Assembly (NCBI GenBank): GCA_019359215.1
Contig: JAHHHS010000034.1
Coordinates: 1-64,000, forward strand
Origin: Nostoc indistinguendum CM1-VF10
Lineage (GTDB): Bacteria; Cyanobacteriota; Cyanobacteriia; Cyanobacteriales; Nostocaceae
Direction of reading: 5' to 3'
DNA length: 64,000 bases
In this document: piece by piece, positions 45,425-55,718 of the stretch
Numbering within the stretch: the stretch's first letter is position 1
Layout of the letters: every line of letters begins with the position of its first letter
Made by a program: the position numbers and the translations under genes
The notes under the pieces: model-generated
Told to the model about the DNA's origin: nothing
The model's database searches: none
Seen by the model: the letters and a program-made list of their open reading frames with translations, nothing else

Positions 45425-46558
45425 ATGGTAAATAAAATGAAATTCATTCTCAGACTATTTGATAATTTATTTTGGGCATTAGTTCGCAAAGAGATAAATC
45501 AGATTTTGCGAGATAAACAATTAATTGTTCTATTAATAGTACCACCAATATTCCAATTATTGATTTATGGATTTGCACTCAATCCTAATGTACATAATTT
45601 GAAATTAGGGGTGATCGACTATGCCAATATAGCAGCAAGTCGAGAGCTAATAACGTCAATAACCTCTAATCAGATTTTTATCCTGGAATCTGTATCAATC
45701 AATGAGAAAGAGTTAACTAGTAAAGTAGAAGAAGGCAAATTAAATTTGGGTATAATAATCCCACCAGATTTTCCTAAAAAACTGGCAAACCGAAAAGCTG
45801 AAATTCAGGTATTTATTGACGGAGTAGATGCAAATACAGCAGGTATTGCCAGAAGCTATATAACCCAGATTATCCAACAGTATAATATTAGCTTGGCAGA
45901 TAACCAAGCTAATATCCCAGTGTTAACCCAAGTGGTGTTTCTCTACAATCCTGGTCTAACGAGTAGCTGGTTTTTTGTACCTGGAGTGATGGGTGTAGTA
46001 CTAACCCTGATTAGCACACTTATTTCAGCAGTAATAGTTGTACGCGAAAAAGATACGGGAACTTTAGAACAATTGCTCATGACTCCAGCGACAAATTGGG
46101 AAATTTTACTCTCGAAAATTTTACCATTAGTGTTCTTGCTAATGGGAGATGTTTTGCTGGCTTTGACTTTAGGAAAATTTGTATTTGATCTACCATTTAT
46201 GGGAAATGCACTACTGTTCTTTGGGCTATCTGGTATGTATTTATTTGTAGGAATTAGTTTAGGAATGATGTTAGCAACAATTTCACGATCGCAACAACAG
46301 GTTGTATTGATGTCATTTTTTATTAATATGCCAATGGTGCAAACTTCTGGAGCAATTGCACCCATTGAAGCCATGCCTTCCTTCTTTCAAATAATATCTT
46401 TACTCAATCCCTTACGTCATTACATCACTATTGTTAGGGGCATTTTACTTAAAGGGGTCGGTTTAGATGTGCTGTGGGTGCATGTTTTGGCACTCATTGC
46501 TTTTGCAGTTGTGCTATTGAGTATCAGTATTAACCAGTTTCGCAATCAAATGAATTAA
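45425..46558 (+). CDS. ABC-2 type permease (YbhS/YbhR-like), second subunit
   Basis: 377 residues with the same plan: first segment ~33-52 (LIVLLIVPPIFQLLIYGFAL), periplasmic domain, and the coupling motif REKDTGTLEQLLMTPATNWE. The two permeases differ enough to suggest a heterodimer. Together with the adaptor and fused ATPase they make a complete inner-membrane exporter next to the biosynthetic block, so export of, or resistance to, its product is likely. Confidence 0.88.
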   Translation: MVNKMKFILRLFDNLFWALVRKEINQILRDKQLIVLLIVPPIFQLLIYGFALNPNVHNLKLGVIDYANIAASRELITSITSNQIFILESVSINEKELTSKVEEGKLNLGIIIPPDFPKKLANRKAEIQVFIDGVDANTAGIARSYITQIIQQYNISLADNQANIPVLTQVVFLYNPGLTSSWFFVPGVMGVVLTLISTLISAVIVVREKDTGTLEQLLMTPATNWEILLSKILPLVFLLMGDVLLALTLGKFVFDLPFMGNALLFFGLSGMYLFVGISLGMMLATISRSQQQVVLMSFFINMPMVQTSGAIAPIEAMPSFFQIISLLNPLRHYITIVRGILLKGVGLDVLWVHVLALIAFAVVLLSISINQFRNQMN

Positions 46559-47131
46559 GGAACATCTTATATGTGTTGCAGCTCGCGTAAGGATTCAGTT
46601 CTAATATTGAGGAAGTAAAGAAGGGCGAGACTGATAATTATTAGAGGGTGTTTGAAAAGTTTTGAGGAGTAAAATTTTATGCCAATCGCCTCACCATAAT
46701 CCGGATTATAGCAAGGTAAATAGGACTTGCTGAAAAAAAAGAAAAGGTTACAGTCTCTAGATTCTCAGACCAAAGAAGTATAGAACTCTTGCATAAATAT
46801 TTTCTGGTATAATAAAGGGTTATCTATTTCCAGTTTAGGGAAGTTCAAATAGCCAGAACTTACTAAATTTCTAGTATTAACTCTTACTGGGGAATCCCAA
46901 ATCAAAAATTTGACATAGCTAACTGAATTCAGCAATCTGACTTTTCCCATTAAGTCTGTTTTGCAAGCTGCCAACCTTCACTGGAGTTTAGACTAAATAG
47001 CCAGCCCCAGCAATTCTCATTTTGAAAACAAAAGAAGATAAAAACAAAAGAAGATAAAGTCCTCTTGTTTACATAGAGAACTTCTGTCTAATTATGGTTT
47101 CATTGAAGAATAAATAAGAAAAATTCCAGGT
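46559..47131. other. Intergenic region
   Basis: No credible gene; the 69-codon minus-strand frame at 46,765-46,974 has no support. A 20-base run, AACTCTTGCATAAATATTTT (46,784-46,803), repeats the end of the DUF3102-AraC gene (14,763-14,782). AAACAAAAGAAGATAAA is tandemly doubled near 47,030-47,056. Confidence 0.5.
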
Positions 47132-49312
47132 TCAGATATGTAGATTAATCCAACTACTATCAAATACCAATTCATAAATACGGTTATGAACTTTTAGAGA
47201 ACCCTGTTGCTTGACCACCAGTCCTGATAAGAGCAATTCTTTTTCTTCTAGACTGTCAACTGAGACGACTTCTTTTTGATGCCAAATTCTTTGATAGAGT
47301 TTGAGTAGCTCTACAGGATTACATTCACTTTTAAGGATGCGATCACGAATTGTTCTCAAATGCTCTGGCTGATCCTGAGATTCCCAGTTTTCAATCAACT
47401 GCGTTTGCACTAAGTTCTTAATCCTTTCTGCTTCACAATAAGCAGGAACAGAGAATGAAGAACTACGGATAATCTGACAAAGCTTTTGAGTAAGAAAAGG
47501 CTGACCACTTGTCCAAGCTAACATTTCTTTCAGTACTACTTGGGGATTGCTAACCTTATCTGTTAATCCTTGAAGTAAAGGTTGGGCTTCATGTTCTTTA
47601 AAACCTTCTAAGTGAATTGCTTGACCAATATTAAAAGGTGTTCTCTTGTAGTCACTTGTTAAATCAGAAGGTGTGACAACACCAAATAGAGCAAAAGTTA
47701 AACGCCGATAGTTTGGATTAATACTGCGTTGGTTATAACAAAAGCGAATTAAAGTAAAAAAGTCATTAACGGGAAATTTTAAGCCCAAGGTGCTATCAAT
47801 TTCGTCTAGAAAGATAAAAATTTTTTCAGTCTTAACGTAATTTAAAATAATATCTTCTATAAATCGACTCAAGCACTGGATTGGCGATAAATCTTTTTGC
47901 TCATTCCACCAGGCTTTAAGATTCACTGTTTCTAATAGATTAAAGCTTTGCCACAACTCGACTGCTAATCCTTTATACCACTGGATAGGAGTGATGTTTT
48001 CACTGCCAAGGCGAGTCATGTCAATGGCTGCACAGATGAAACCTTCTTGCTGAAGATGATGCATCATACGCACCATGAGGCTTGACTTGCCCATTTGCCG
48101 CGCATTCAGAATGTAACAAAAATCCCCAGTCTTCAACGCTTTATAAAGATAACGGTCTGCGGAACGCACCACATACGTGGGAGCATCCATTGGTAAACTA
48201 CCACCCACTTGATAATCATAGGTTGAAGGTTGTTCCGCATTCCTGAGTAAGGCATTTTCAAATATCAGTTTATCTTGAGTAACTTTTAGAATTTCTAGCG
48301 TTTGTGATAGTTCTTGAGTGCGCTCTTCAACTTTTTGTTCTAGAGTGCGGTTGGATTCAGCTAATGCATCTTTTGCCTGCTGTAAGGCAACATTTTTAAG
48401 TGTTAATTCCTGTGTAAACTGAATCCGTTCAGCTTCTGCCTTTCTGCGTTGGCTAATATCTTGAAAAGCAGCTATGGCATAGATAATTTGACCATTGTCA
48501 TCAAAAATCGGTGTAGCTGAGACTTCTAAGGGAGTAATCTTGGCTGCTTGGCGAATTTCAATATCGTCCACAGAGACGCTTTCACCACTTAACGCTCGCA
48601 CAATGGGCTGCTGCTCAGTGGGGTACAACTGCCCTGTCCCTGCCAAATAAGCTTGATAAATTTCGTTTAATCGATTGTCAGTGACTTCTGTTACGATTCC
48701 CTTACCAAGTATTTGTTGTGCATTTTGATTAGCGTAGTAAGATTTGCCATTGCCATCAATAACAAATACTCCCACTGGTACAGCTTCTAAAAATTGAGCG
48801 AGCCTTCTTTCACTTTCACGCAATGCCTCTTCCGCCTTCTGGCGCACGGCGATCTCTTGTTGCAGATTGAGCAATAATTCTGCTTGAGCTTGCCGTGCTA
48901 AACGCTCCTGTTCCCAAGCTGCTTTCATCCGCTGCACGTGTTGCAAAGTTTTGTTAGTAGTAACTTCTAAATCTTGAAGATCGAGCGGCTTAGTCAGGAA
49001 ATCAAAAGCACCCCGATTCATCGCTATTCTGATATTGTCAATATCATTATAAGCAGAAATAATAATTGTTCTAATGAAGGGATATAACTCATTCAATTTA
49101 TTTAGTAAAGTTAACCCATCCATTTCGGGCATATAGATGTCAGTTAATACTATATCAATATCTAGTTCAGCTTCTAATTTCTCAAGAGCTTCAAAACCAT
49201 TGTGTGCAAAAATAAACTGAAACTGCTTATTTTTGATTTCTTTCTTAAACTTCTGGCGGATTAAAAATTTTATATCAGGCTCATCATCTACAACCAGTAT
49301 TTTTACCGACAT
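47132..49312 (-). CDS. REC-PAS-AAA-like ATPase hybrid regulator
   Basis: 726 residues. A receiver domain (1-120; phosphoacceptor Asp58 in VLTDIYMPEMDG, acidic pair 10-11), a coiled coil, a PAS domain (~167-285, RRLAQFLEAVPVGVFVIDGN and a PAC-like LEVSATPIFDDNGQ), a second coiled coil, and a C-terminal AAA-like ATPase (~378-726) with Walker A ARQMGKSSLM (~400), CAAIDMTRLG and IFLDEIDS (Walker B). The last domain is the AAA_35 type common in cyanobacterial WD40 and CHAT proteins. There is no histidine kinase or DNA-binding domain, so the receiver presumably controls the ATPase module. The lone receiver gene lies 10 bases upstream. Confidence 0.85.
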   Translation of the reverse strand: MSVKILVVDDEPDIKFLIRQKFKKEIKNKQFQFIFAHNGFEALEKLEAELDIDIVLTDIYMPEMDGLTLLNKLNELYPFIRTIIISAYNDIDNIRIAMNRGAFDFLTKPLDLQDLEVTTNKTLQHVQRMKAAWEQERLARQAQAELLLNLQQEIAVRQKAEEALRESERRLAQFLEAVPVGVFVIDGNGKSYYANQNAQQILGKGIVTEVTDNRLNEIYQAYLAGTGQLYPTEQQPIVRALSGESVSVDDIEIRQAAKITPLEVSATPIFDDNGQIIYAIAAFQDISQRRKAEAERIQFTQELTLKNVALQQAKDALAESNRTLEQKVEERTQELSQTLEILKVTQDKLIFENALLRNAEQPSTYDYQVGGSLPMDAPTYVVRSADRYLYKALKTGDFCYILNARQMGKSSLMVRMMHHLQQEGFICAAIDMTRLGSENITPIQWYKGLAVELWQSFNLLETVNLKAWWNEQKDLSPIQCLSRFIEDIILNYVKTEKIFIFLDEIDSTLGLKFPVNDFFTLIRFCYNQRSINPNYRRLTFALFGVVTPSDLTSDYKRTPFNIGQAIHLEGFKEHEAQPLLQGLTDKVSNPQVVLKEMLAWTSGQPFLTQKLCQIIRSSSFSVPAYCEAERIKNLVQTQLIENWESQDQPEHLRTIRDRILKSECNPVELLKLYQRIWHQKEVVSVDSLEEKELLLSGLVVKQQGSLKVHNRIYELVFDSSWINLHI

Positions 49313-49322
49313 TTTAGTTGAT

Positions 49323-49691
49323 TTATAAATTTAATATCTTTGTTTTGAGTGTATTAAATGCAATTGGTTTTGTAATATAATCATCAGCTCCATATTCTTT
49401 AGCAATTATGTAATTACTCTCGTCGTTATATGCAGTAATCATAAATACTTTTAAATCAGGAGAAATTGTTTTGATAATTTTGAGCATTTCTAGCCCGCTC
49501 ATTCCCGGCATATTAATATCTGTTAAAATTAAAGTGATGCAATTATTTAATCCTTTTTGTAAATATTGTAGTGCTTCTTCTGCTGAAAATGCAAAATGTA
49601 ATTGAATTTGGTTATTTTTAATTTCTCGGCGAAATTGTTGTTCAAATAATAACTGAATATCTTGTTCGTCATCTACAACTATTATTTTCAT
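49323..49691 (-). CDS. Single-domain response regulator (CheY-like)
   Basis: 122 residues, receiver only: acidic residues Asp7-Asp8-Glu9, phosphoacceptor Asp58 (LILTDINMPGMSG), Thr at FMITAYND and Lys in YITKPIA. Divergently placed from nothing; co-transcribed with the REC-PAS-AAA gene (10-base gap) and downstream, across ~515 bases, of the large kinase gene on the same strand. It is a likely phosphorelay partner of that kinase. Confidence 0.9.
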   Translation of the reverse strand: MKIIVVDDEQDIQLLFEQQFRREIKNNQIQLHFAFSAEEALQYLQKGLNNCITLILTDINMPGMSGLEMLKIIKTISPDLKVFMITAYNDESNYIIAKEYGADDYITKPIAFNTLKTKILNL

Positions 49692-50206
49692 GAAAACAAT
49701 CCATTAAAAATCTCTCTTTCATAGAAATACTACAATGAATCATGAGAAATTTTCGGAAAATTCAATTCATTTCATACAAAAGGCAGGTGGCAGGTGACAA
49801 AGTTACCCCTCTTCTGTCACTTTCCGGAAGGGCGATCGCTAAAAGCCTTATGAGGCAATCAATAGAACCTATACTATTAGAAAAAAATCGGTCTTGTATT
49901 TGTTATTAGAAAATAATTGCGCGATCGCAGGCTATACAAAAGCTCTAGAATTCAGAAATGGCAAAAGTTTTCGGAGAGTGACAGAAGCTGTTCATGAGCG
50001 GATCGCCCACTATGGATGAAAGAAACCATTCTGTTTTCTTAGGAGAGGGTTACAGCGCTTCCTGCTGTTATGAAGCACAGTTTATGCCCTCCCCGCTATC
50101 TCCTGTAACCTTTCACGACAAAAACGTACCTCACAATAGCGGGAACTGCTGTAAAGTCCTTTCCTGTCTAAGCTTTATCGTTTATTGATGTCCTAACTAC
50201 CTTGGC
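49692..50206. other. Intergenic region
   Basis: Contains two HIP1-like sites and a doubled GGCAGGT near 49,784; no gene seen. The 64-codon plus-strand frame at 49,994 is rejected. Confidence 0.5.
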
Positions 50207-53200
50207 TTAAGTATTGTTCTGATTTGGTATGGTTTTAGGTAAAATCATGATAAAATATGTATACTTTTTAACTTGAGTTTCTACTCGGATTTCTCCTTGA
50301 TGCCCCTGCACAATAATATCGTGGCTAATTGATAAACCTAAGCCTGTTCCTTCACCTGTAAGTTTGGTGGTGAAAAAAGGATTAAAAATTTTATCGACAA
50401 CTTCCTGAGAAATACCATTGCCGTTGTCTTGAATACGTACTTCTACTTTTTCACCCAAATCCTTAGTTATAATCGATATTTTTGGTAAGAATCCTTCTTT
50501 TACTTCTTTCTTTTTCTCATTGGCTGCATAGCAAGCATTATTAATGATATTAATGAAGGCACGGCTAATATCTTGCGGTATGATATTCAACTTAGGAATT
50601 TGTTGGTCATAATTTGTTTCGATGGCGACTTGAAAAGAAGGATCTTTGGCACGCATCCCATGATAAGCCAAATTTATAGACTCTTCTAACAAAGCGTTGA
50701 TATCATTCAGTTGTCGTTTGCCGAGTTGCCCTCTAGAGAGCATAAGCATTCCATTGACGATATCATTCGCTCTTTTACCATGCTCATTTATTTTTTGAGA
50801 GTTTTTGCTCAGATCATCTAAAATTTCTTCAGTGTTTTCTCTACTTTGTGGCTCTAATTGATTTTTTTGAGTTTCTAGCTCTTCAAGCAATTCTTGGGTT
50901 AATTGCACAGAAAGTTCGGCAAAATTGTTAACAAAGTTTAAGGGATTTTTGATCTCATGGGCAATACCTGCTGCTAATGCTCCTAAAGAAGCTAATTTTT
51001 CTTGAGCGATAATTTGATCTTGTGTGGCTTTGAGCTTTTGCAGGGTGCTGGCTAATTCCTGATTTTTGTCTCCTAATTCCTGGGTTCTGGCTTTTACTTT
51101 CTGTTCTAGAGTTCGATTGTAATCCTCTAATTGCTCGTAAAGGCAAGAATTTTCAATGGAGATAGCTGCTTGAGTAGAAAGGATTCTTAAAATTTCAACT
51201 CGTTCAGGAGTAAATGCACCCGTTGTTAAATTATTTTCTAAATATAAAATACCGCTCAGTTTGCCTTGATAAAGCAGAGGAGTGCAGAGAACCGATTTAG
51301 GCTGATTTACGACAACGTAAGGATCGCGGATAAACTCCCCTTCATGAACCGCATCATTTAAAACTATATCCTTTTGAGTACGAGCAACATAATTGATGAT
51401 AGCAGCTGATAAGGGAGGTGTTTGGCGATCGCTATCTAATGAATTAACTGGAATCGACTGCATAATAGTAACGCTATCAGAATTTACCGATCCTTGAGCT
51501 CCAATTACCCACTCACCTCCTTTGTCGAGAATTAAATAGCCTTTTTGAGCACCTGCATTCTCGATCACAATTTTTATCAACTTTTCTAGCAATTTATTCA
51601 ATACAATTTCACTTGCTATAACTTGCGATGCTTTAACAACTGTTTTCAAATCCAATACTTCTGAGCTAGTTTCTTCACTGGTAGTTTTAAAAGTAGATTT
51701 TCCCGGTGCCATGATCTCAGATTTTATAGCAAGCAAATTAGGATATTTTTCCTCTAAATCCTTAATTTTAGCTGCTGCTCCCCATTTAAGATAGCAATAC
51801 CAAGCATCGGTCATATAAATTTTAGCAATTTTGTTAAGATCATTAGCTAAATAGAACTTCGCCGCTAGTTCATTACCTAGTGCTTGTTCATTACAATATT
51901 GATTTTCTTTAGCTAACTCAATAGCACGATTATAAAATTGCATTGCTTTTGTATCAGATCCTTTCACACGATGCTTTTCTGCTTCTACTAAGTAAAATTT
52001 ATGCAAGTAATTTATCGAAGCATAATTCGCCCAATTTTGCATTTTCTCTTGATGTTCTGTCACTTTTACTAATATTTGCTGTTTTTGGGTTTTTGATGCA
52101 GAGTCATAGGTAGCAAGGCGAGCTAGGGAATCATAAAAATAAAACAGAGGAATCAGTAATGTAGCAGTTGCCCCATCTAGATATTGTTCTGCTTTTTCAG
52201 CATTTTCAACAGCTAAAGAATACTCACCAAAAAGATAACATAAATACAGTTTATTAAAATATAAAGCGCAAAGGGCATAGCGATCATTTGTCTTGATATG
52301 AAGCGGAAGCATGATTTCTTCATTATAGGTCTCTCCTAACAAACGGTAGGGAGATTCAGCACGCCCAATCAAGTTTTGGACAGTTTGACCATAAATATTA
52401 TTGTAATTAAGCGTTCCTTCTTGCTTGAGTTGGCTCATAAGCTGACTGTAACTAGTTACTTCTAATGCCAAATTATCAAGTTCTTGTCCTACAAAAATTG
52501 AATGAAATGAGTAGAGATAAGCGCAAGTAGTTCCGTAATATAAATCTCCTACCTCCAACCCAGTTTGATAAGCAGATTGCAATAATTGTAAAGACGATTT
52601 AATAGGCTCTTTCCAAATACTAATAGCTGCGTAAAAAACAGCATTTACTTTAGAAATAAGTTCTTTAGCATGAAATTTATCTATCAAATCTAGAGCTAGG
52701 CGACCAAATTGATAACCTTCCTCAATTTCACCTGATACACCACACAGAATTAATCCGTAATTAACATAAGCAAAAGCAGATAGAGAATTATTCCCATATT
52801 CCAGCGATAAATTTACCTGTTTAGATACTAATAAGGGTAACAAATTAGAAGCAGCAATATAAATAGAAGAAAATATGCAACTTGTTACTCTCATTATCGC
52901 TAATTTGTACGGTTCGCCCATTTGAGGCAAATTAATTAAATTCTCAATACATTTACCTGCTAAATTTGTTCGAGTTTTTTCTAATTCTTGTTGAATATCT
53001 AATGGTTGGATTAATTCGGGAAAACTAATTCCTAAAGTTTGCAACACGGACAAAGCAATCTGAATAGCTTCTAGCTCTTTATTTTGGGATTGTAAAGCTT
53101 CAATACTAACTTCATAGACTTTTACCTTATCTAATAGAGTTTTTGCTTCTTTTAGCACCACCGACGTACATTGTTCCATTTGTTCAAAATTTCCATTTAA

Positions 53201-55615
53201 ATAGGCTACCTCCGTTGCTTCTACATAAATATTTAGTTTCAAATTATAATTTTTTTGCCAATCTTTATCCGCTAAAAGTTCCTGTCCTACCTTTAAATAA
53301 TTGAACGCGGCTTCGTAAGCCGTTGCTGGTTTGGCTTTTTGTCCTGCTAGCAAATTGAGTGCAGCAACTTCAATTTGTTCTTGTTGGCAAGTTATAAGTT
53401 TACGCCCTAAATTAAGGTGATCAACAATCTGAAATAGTCTTTCCGATAACTCTTCTGCTTGAGTATTTTTCCATAGCAAACGACCAATTTTTAAGTTAAT
53501 AGCTGGATTTTGTTCTTCATCAATGAGAATATTAGCTGCTTGCTGAATGCGATCGTGTCCAAATTTATAATTTTGAATGATTAGTTGTTCATTTAATTCT
53601 GACAATGGAATAATTAAACCTTTATCAATCGCTGGAGTTAAACTATTAAAAATTTCTTTCTCCGATTTTTTACAAACTATAGAAATTGTATATAAGTTAA
53701 ATTCTGCTCCCATACAAGATGCTATACTTAAACATTTTTGAGTAGCTTTTGGCAATTTTTGCATTTGAGCGAGCATTAATTCAACTACATTCTCAGTAAT
53801 TCTTAATTCTTCAATTAATTTTATATTCCAATGCCAAAAGCTTTTTTTATTTTTATCTACTGAGTTATGCTTATATACAAGCAACTTATTAGAATAAATA
53901 GCTTTTAAAAATTCATTAACAAAAAAAGGATTGCCATTAGTTTTGTCATAAACTAATTTTGCTAAAGGTTTTATATCCTTTATTTCAGTAAAGATTGCAT
54001 CAGATATAAGTTTATTAATATGATGTAATTCTAACGGGTTTAAAATAATTTTATTTATGATTGTTCCTTTGTTCCGTAAATTATCAAGAGTGATATTTAA
54101 GGGATGAGTGTGGTTAACTTCGTTATCTCGATAAGCTCCAATGAGAAATAAAAATTGGATTTTTGCATCCATCATAATCAATTCTATTAACTTTACACTA
54201 GCAGAGTCTGCCCATTGTAAATTATCAAGAAAGATAATTAGAGGTTGCTTAGAAGAACAAAAAACGCGAATAAAATTTTTAAAGACTAAATTGAAGCGGT
54301 TTTGAGCTTCTGTTGCTCTTAATTTTGATATGGGTGGTTGCTTACCAATAATTAATTCTACTTCGGGAATAACATCTATAATTATTTGTCCATTAGCCCC
54401 TAAAGCAGTTAAAAGTTTTTCTCGCCATTGATTTAGTTGTGCTTTACTTTCACCTAAGAGTTGGCGTACCAAGTTAGTAAAGGCATTGACAACCGCAGAG
54501 TAAGGAACATTACGTTGAAATTGATCAAATGTACCTAAGATAAAATAGCCTCGTTTTTCAGTTAGAGGCTTGTATAGTTCTTGTACTAATCTCGTTTTCC
54601 CAACCCCAGAATATCCAGTTACTAGCATCAGTTCGGTTACGAATGATTTAGCTTTTTCTGGTGCTGTTACTCTTTCAAATGCTGCGATTAGGGTTGAGAT
54701 TTCTGCATCTCTACCATAAAGTATTTGAGGAATTTGGATCTGTCCGGTAATATCTTGTGTAGCAAGGGAAAAATCTACTATTTTGCCTGTAGATTTAAGT
54801 TGTCTGAGGCATTCTTCTAAATCAGCTTTAATACCGTAGGTACTTTGGTATCGTTCTTCAGCCGTTTTGGCCATCAGTTTCATCACTAAATTAGAAACCA
54901 CCAAAGGAATTTTAGGGCTAAGTATATGAGGAGGTACGGGTTGTACAGCTAGATGACAGTGAACTAACTCCAAGACATCAGTTCTCTCGAAGGGTAATTG
55001 TCCTGTCAGCAGCTGATAGAACGTAACACCGAGAGAATAGAAATCGGTGCGGTAGTCTAAAGGGCGGTTCATTCGCCTGGTTTGTTCTGGGGAGATATAG
55101 GCTAAAGTGCCTTCAATAATATAAGGATTTTTGAGACAGGGATCTTCTTGTTTGAGTACGGTAGCAATACCAAAATCGATGATTTTGAGTTGTTTAGTGG
55201 TGGGATTGAAGACGATATTAGCTGGATTAATATCTTTATGAATTAAATGGGCTGCATGAATATTGCCTAAACTTTTAACTATCTCAATAGCAACAGGAAA
55301 AAAAATTTCAAATGCAAGAGGTTTTTTTTGAAACCATCTGTCTAAAGATATCCCAGCAAAATCTTCTAGGATTAGAACTAGCGTTCTCTGATAAGAGCCT
55401 AAACTATAAACTTTTATTGCTCCTTCAAAATTAAGATTGCGGGTAATTTCATATTCCTGCTTATAACGAGCAAGTTCTTGGCTAGTGGGATAGTCTTCCT
55501 TTAGTACTTTGAGGATAACTGGCTTATTGTCCGACTCTTGGATAGCTCGATAAACTTTTGAATTATTGCTTTCGTAGATTTGGTTAAGTATTTGGTATCC
55601 ACTTAGACTAATCAT
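50207..55615 (-). CDS. Ser/Thr kinase-ATPase-GAF-histidine kinase (trifunctional signalling protein)
   Basis: 1802 residues. The Ser/Thr kinase domain (1-275) has Lys36, HKD (126-128) and DFG (147-149). A STAND/AAA_16-like ATPase follows (~300-620; GYSGVGKTRL near 335, LIIFLDNLQWAD), then a long TPR-like helical region (~700-1290), a GAF domain (~1338-1490), a coiled coil, and a histidine kinase: H-box AAGIAHEIKNPLNF (~1555), N-box INNACYAANEK, G1 DNGNGIS, G2 GEGTGLGLSI. All catalytic motifs are intact. This HstK-like arrangement is characteristic of filamentous cyanobacteria. HKD replaces the usual HRD. The signal is unknown. Confidence 0.92.
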   Translation of the reverse strand: MISLSGYQILNQIYESNNSKVYRAIQESDNKPVILKVLKEDYPTSQELARYKQEYEITRNLNFEGAIKVYSLGSYQRTLVLILEDFAGISLDRWFQKKPLAFEIFFPVAIEIVKSLGNIHAAHLIHKDINPANIVFNPTTKQLKIIDFGIATVLKQEDPCLKNPYIIEGTLAYISPEQTRRMNRPLDYRTDFYSLGVTFYQLLTGQLPFERTDVLELVHCHLAVQPVPPHILSPKIPLVVSNLVMKLMAKTAEERYQSTYGIKADLEECLRQLKSTGKIVDFSLATQDITGQIQIPQILYGRDAEISTLIAAFERVTAPEKAKSFVTELMLVTGYSGVGKTRLVQELYKPLTEKRGYFILGTFDQFQRNVPYSAVVNAFTNLVRQLLGESKAQLNQWREKLLTALGANGQIIIDVIPEVELIIGKQPPISKLRATEAQNRFNLVFKNFIRVFCSSKQPLIIFLDNLQWADSASVKLIELIMMDAKIQFLFLIGAYRDNEVNHTHPLNITLDNLRNKGTIINKIILNPLELHHINKLISDAIFTEIKDIKPLAKLVYDKTNGNPFFVNEFLKAIYSNKLLVYKHNSVDKNKKSFWHWNIKLIEELRITENVVELMLAQMQKLPKATQKCLSIASCMGAEFNLYTISIVCKKSEKEIFNSLTPAIDKGLIIPLSELNEQLIIQNYKFGHDRIQQAANILIDEEQNPAINLKIGRLLWKNTQAEELSERLFQIVDHLNLGRKLITCQQEQIEVAALNLLAGQKAKPATAYEAAFNYLKVGQELLADKDWQKNYNLKLNIYVEATEVAYLNGNFEQMEQCTSVVLKEAKTLLDKVKVYEVSIEALQSQNKELEAIQIALSVLQTLGISFPELIQPLDIQQELEKTRTNLAGKCIENLINLPQMGEPYKLAIMRVTSCIFSSIYIAASNLLPLLVSKQVNLSLEYGNNSLSAFAYVNYGLILCGVSGEIEEGYQFGRLALDLIDKFHAKELISKVNAVFYAAISIWKEPIKSSLQLLQSAYQTGLEVGDLYYGTTCAYLYSFHSIFVGQELDNLALEVTSYSQLMSQLKQEGTLNYNNIYGQTVQNLIGRAESPYRLLGETYNEEIMLPLHIKTNDRYALCALYFNKLYLCYLFGEYSLAVENAEKAEQYLDGATATLLIPLFYFYDSLARLATYDSASKTQKQQILVKVTEHQEKMQNWANYASINYLHKFYLVEAEKHRVKGSDTKAMQFYNRAIELAKENQYCNEQALGNELAAKFYLANDLNKIAKIYMTDAWYCYLKWGAAAKIKDLEEKYPNLLAIKSEIMAPGKSTFKTTSEETSSEVLDLKTVVKASQVIASEIVLNKLLEKLIKIVIENAGAQKGYLILDKGGEWVIGAQGSVNSDSVTIMQSIPVNSLDSDRQTPPLSAAIINYVARTQKDIVLNDAVHEGEFIRDPYVVVNQPKSVLCTPLLYQGKLSGILYLENNLTTGAFTPERVEILRILSTQAAISIENSCLYEQLEDYNRTLEQKVKARTQELGDKNQELASTLQKLKATQDQIIAQEKLASLGALAAGIAHEIKNPLNFVNNFAELSVQLTQELLEELETQKNQLEPQSRENTEEILDDLSKNSQKINEHGKRANDIVNGMLMLSRGQLGKRQLNDINALLEESINLAYHGMRAKDPSFQVAIETNYDQQIPKLNIIPQDISRAFINIINNACYAANEKKKEVKEGFLPKISIITKDLGEKVEVRIQDNGNGISQEVVDKIFNPFFTTKLTGEGTGLGLSISHDIIVQGHQGEIRVETQVKKYTYFIMILPKTIPNQNNT

Positions 55616-55718
55616 AATAAACTAACGAAAATATCTCAACATAAAATGGTTAATACAACATAAATTGTATGAATTAATGTAAGTGATCGCTTACATTAAT
55701 TCATCTTTTGAGGTACTT

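Noticed and set aside
46765..46974. Minus-strand 69-codon ORF
   Set aside because: Lies over a dispersed repeat and has no start signal.
49994..50188. 64-codon ORF
   Set aside because: No family match or start signal; Ser/Cys-rich chance frame.
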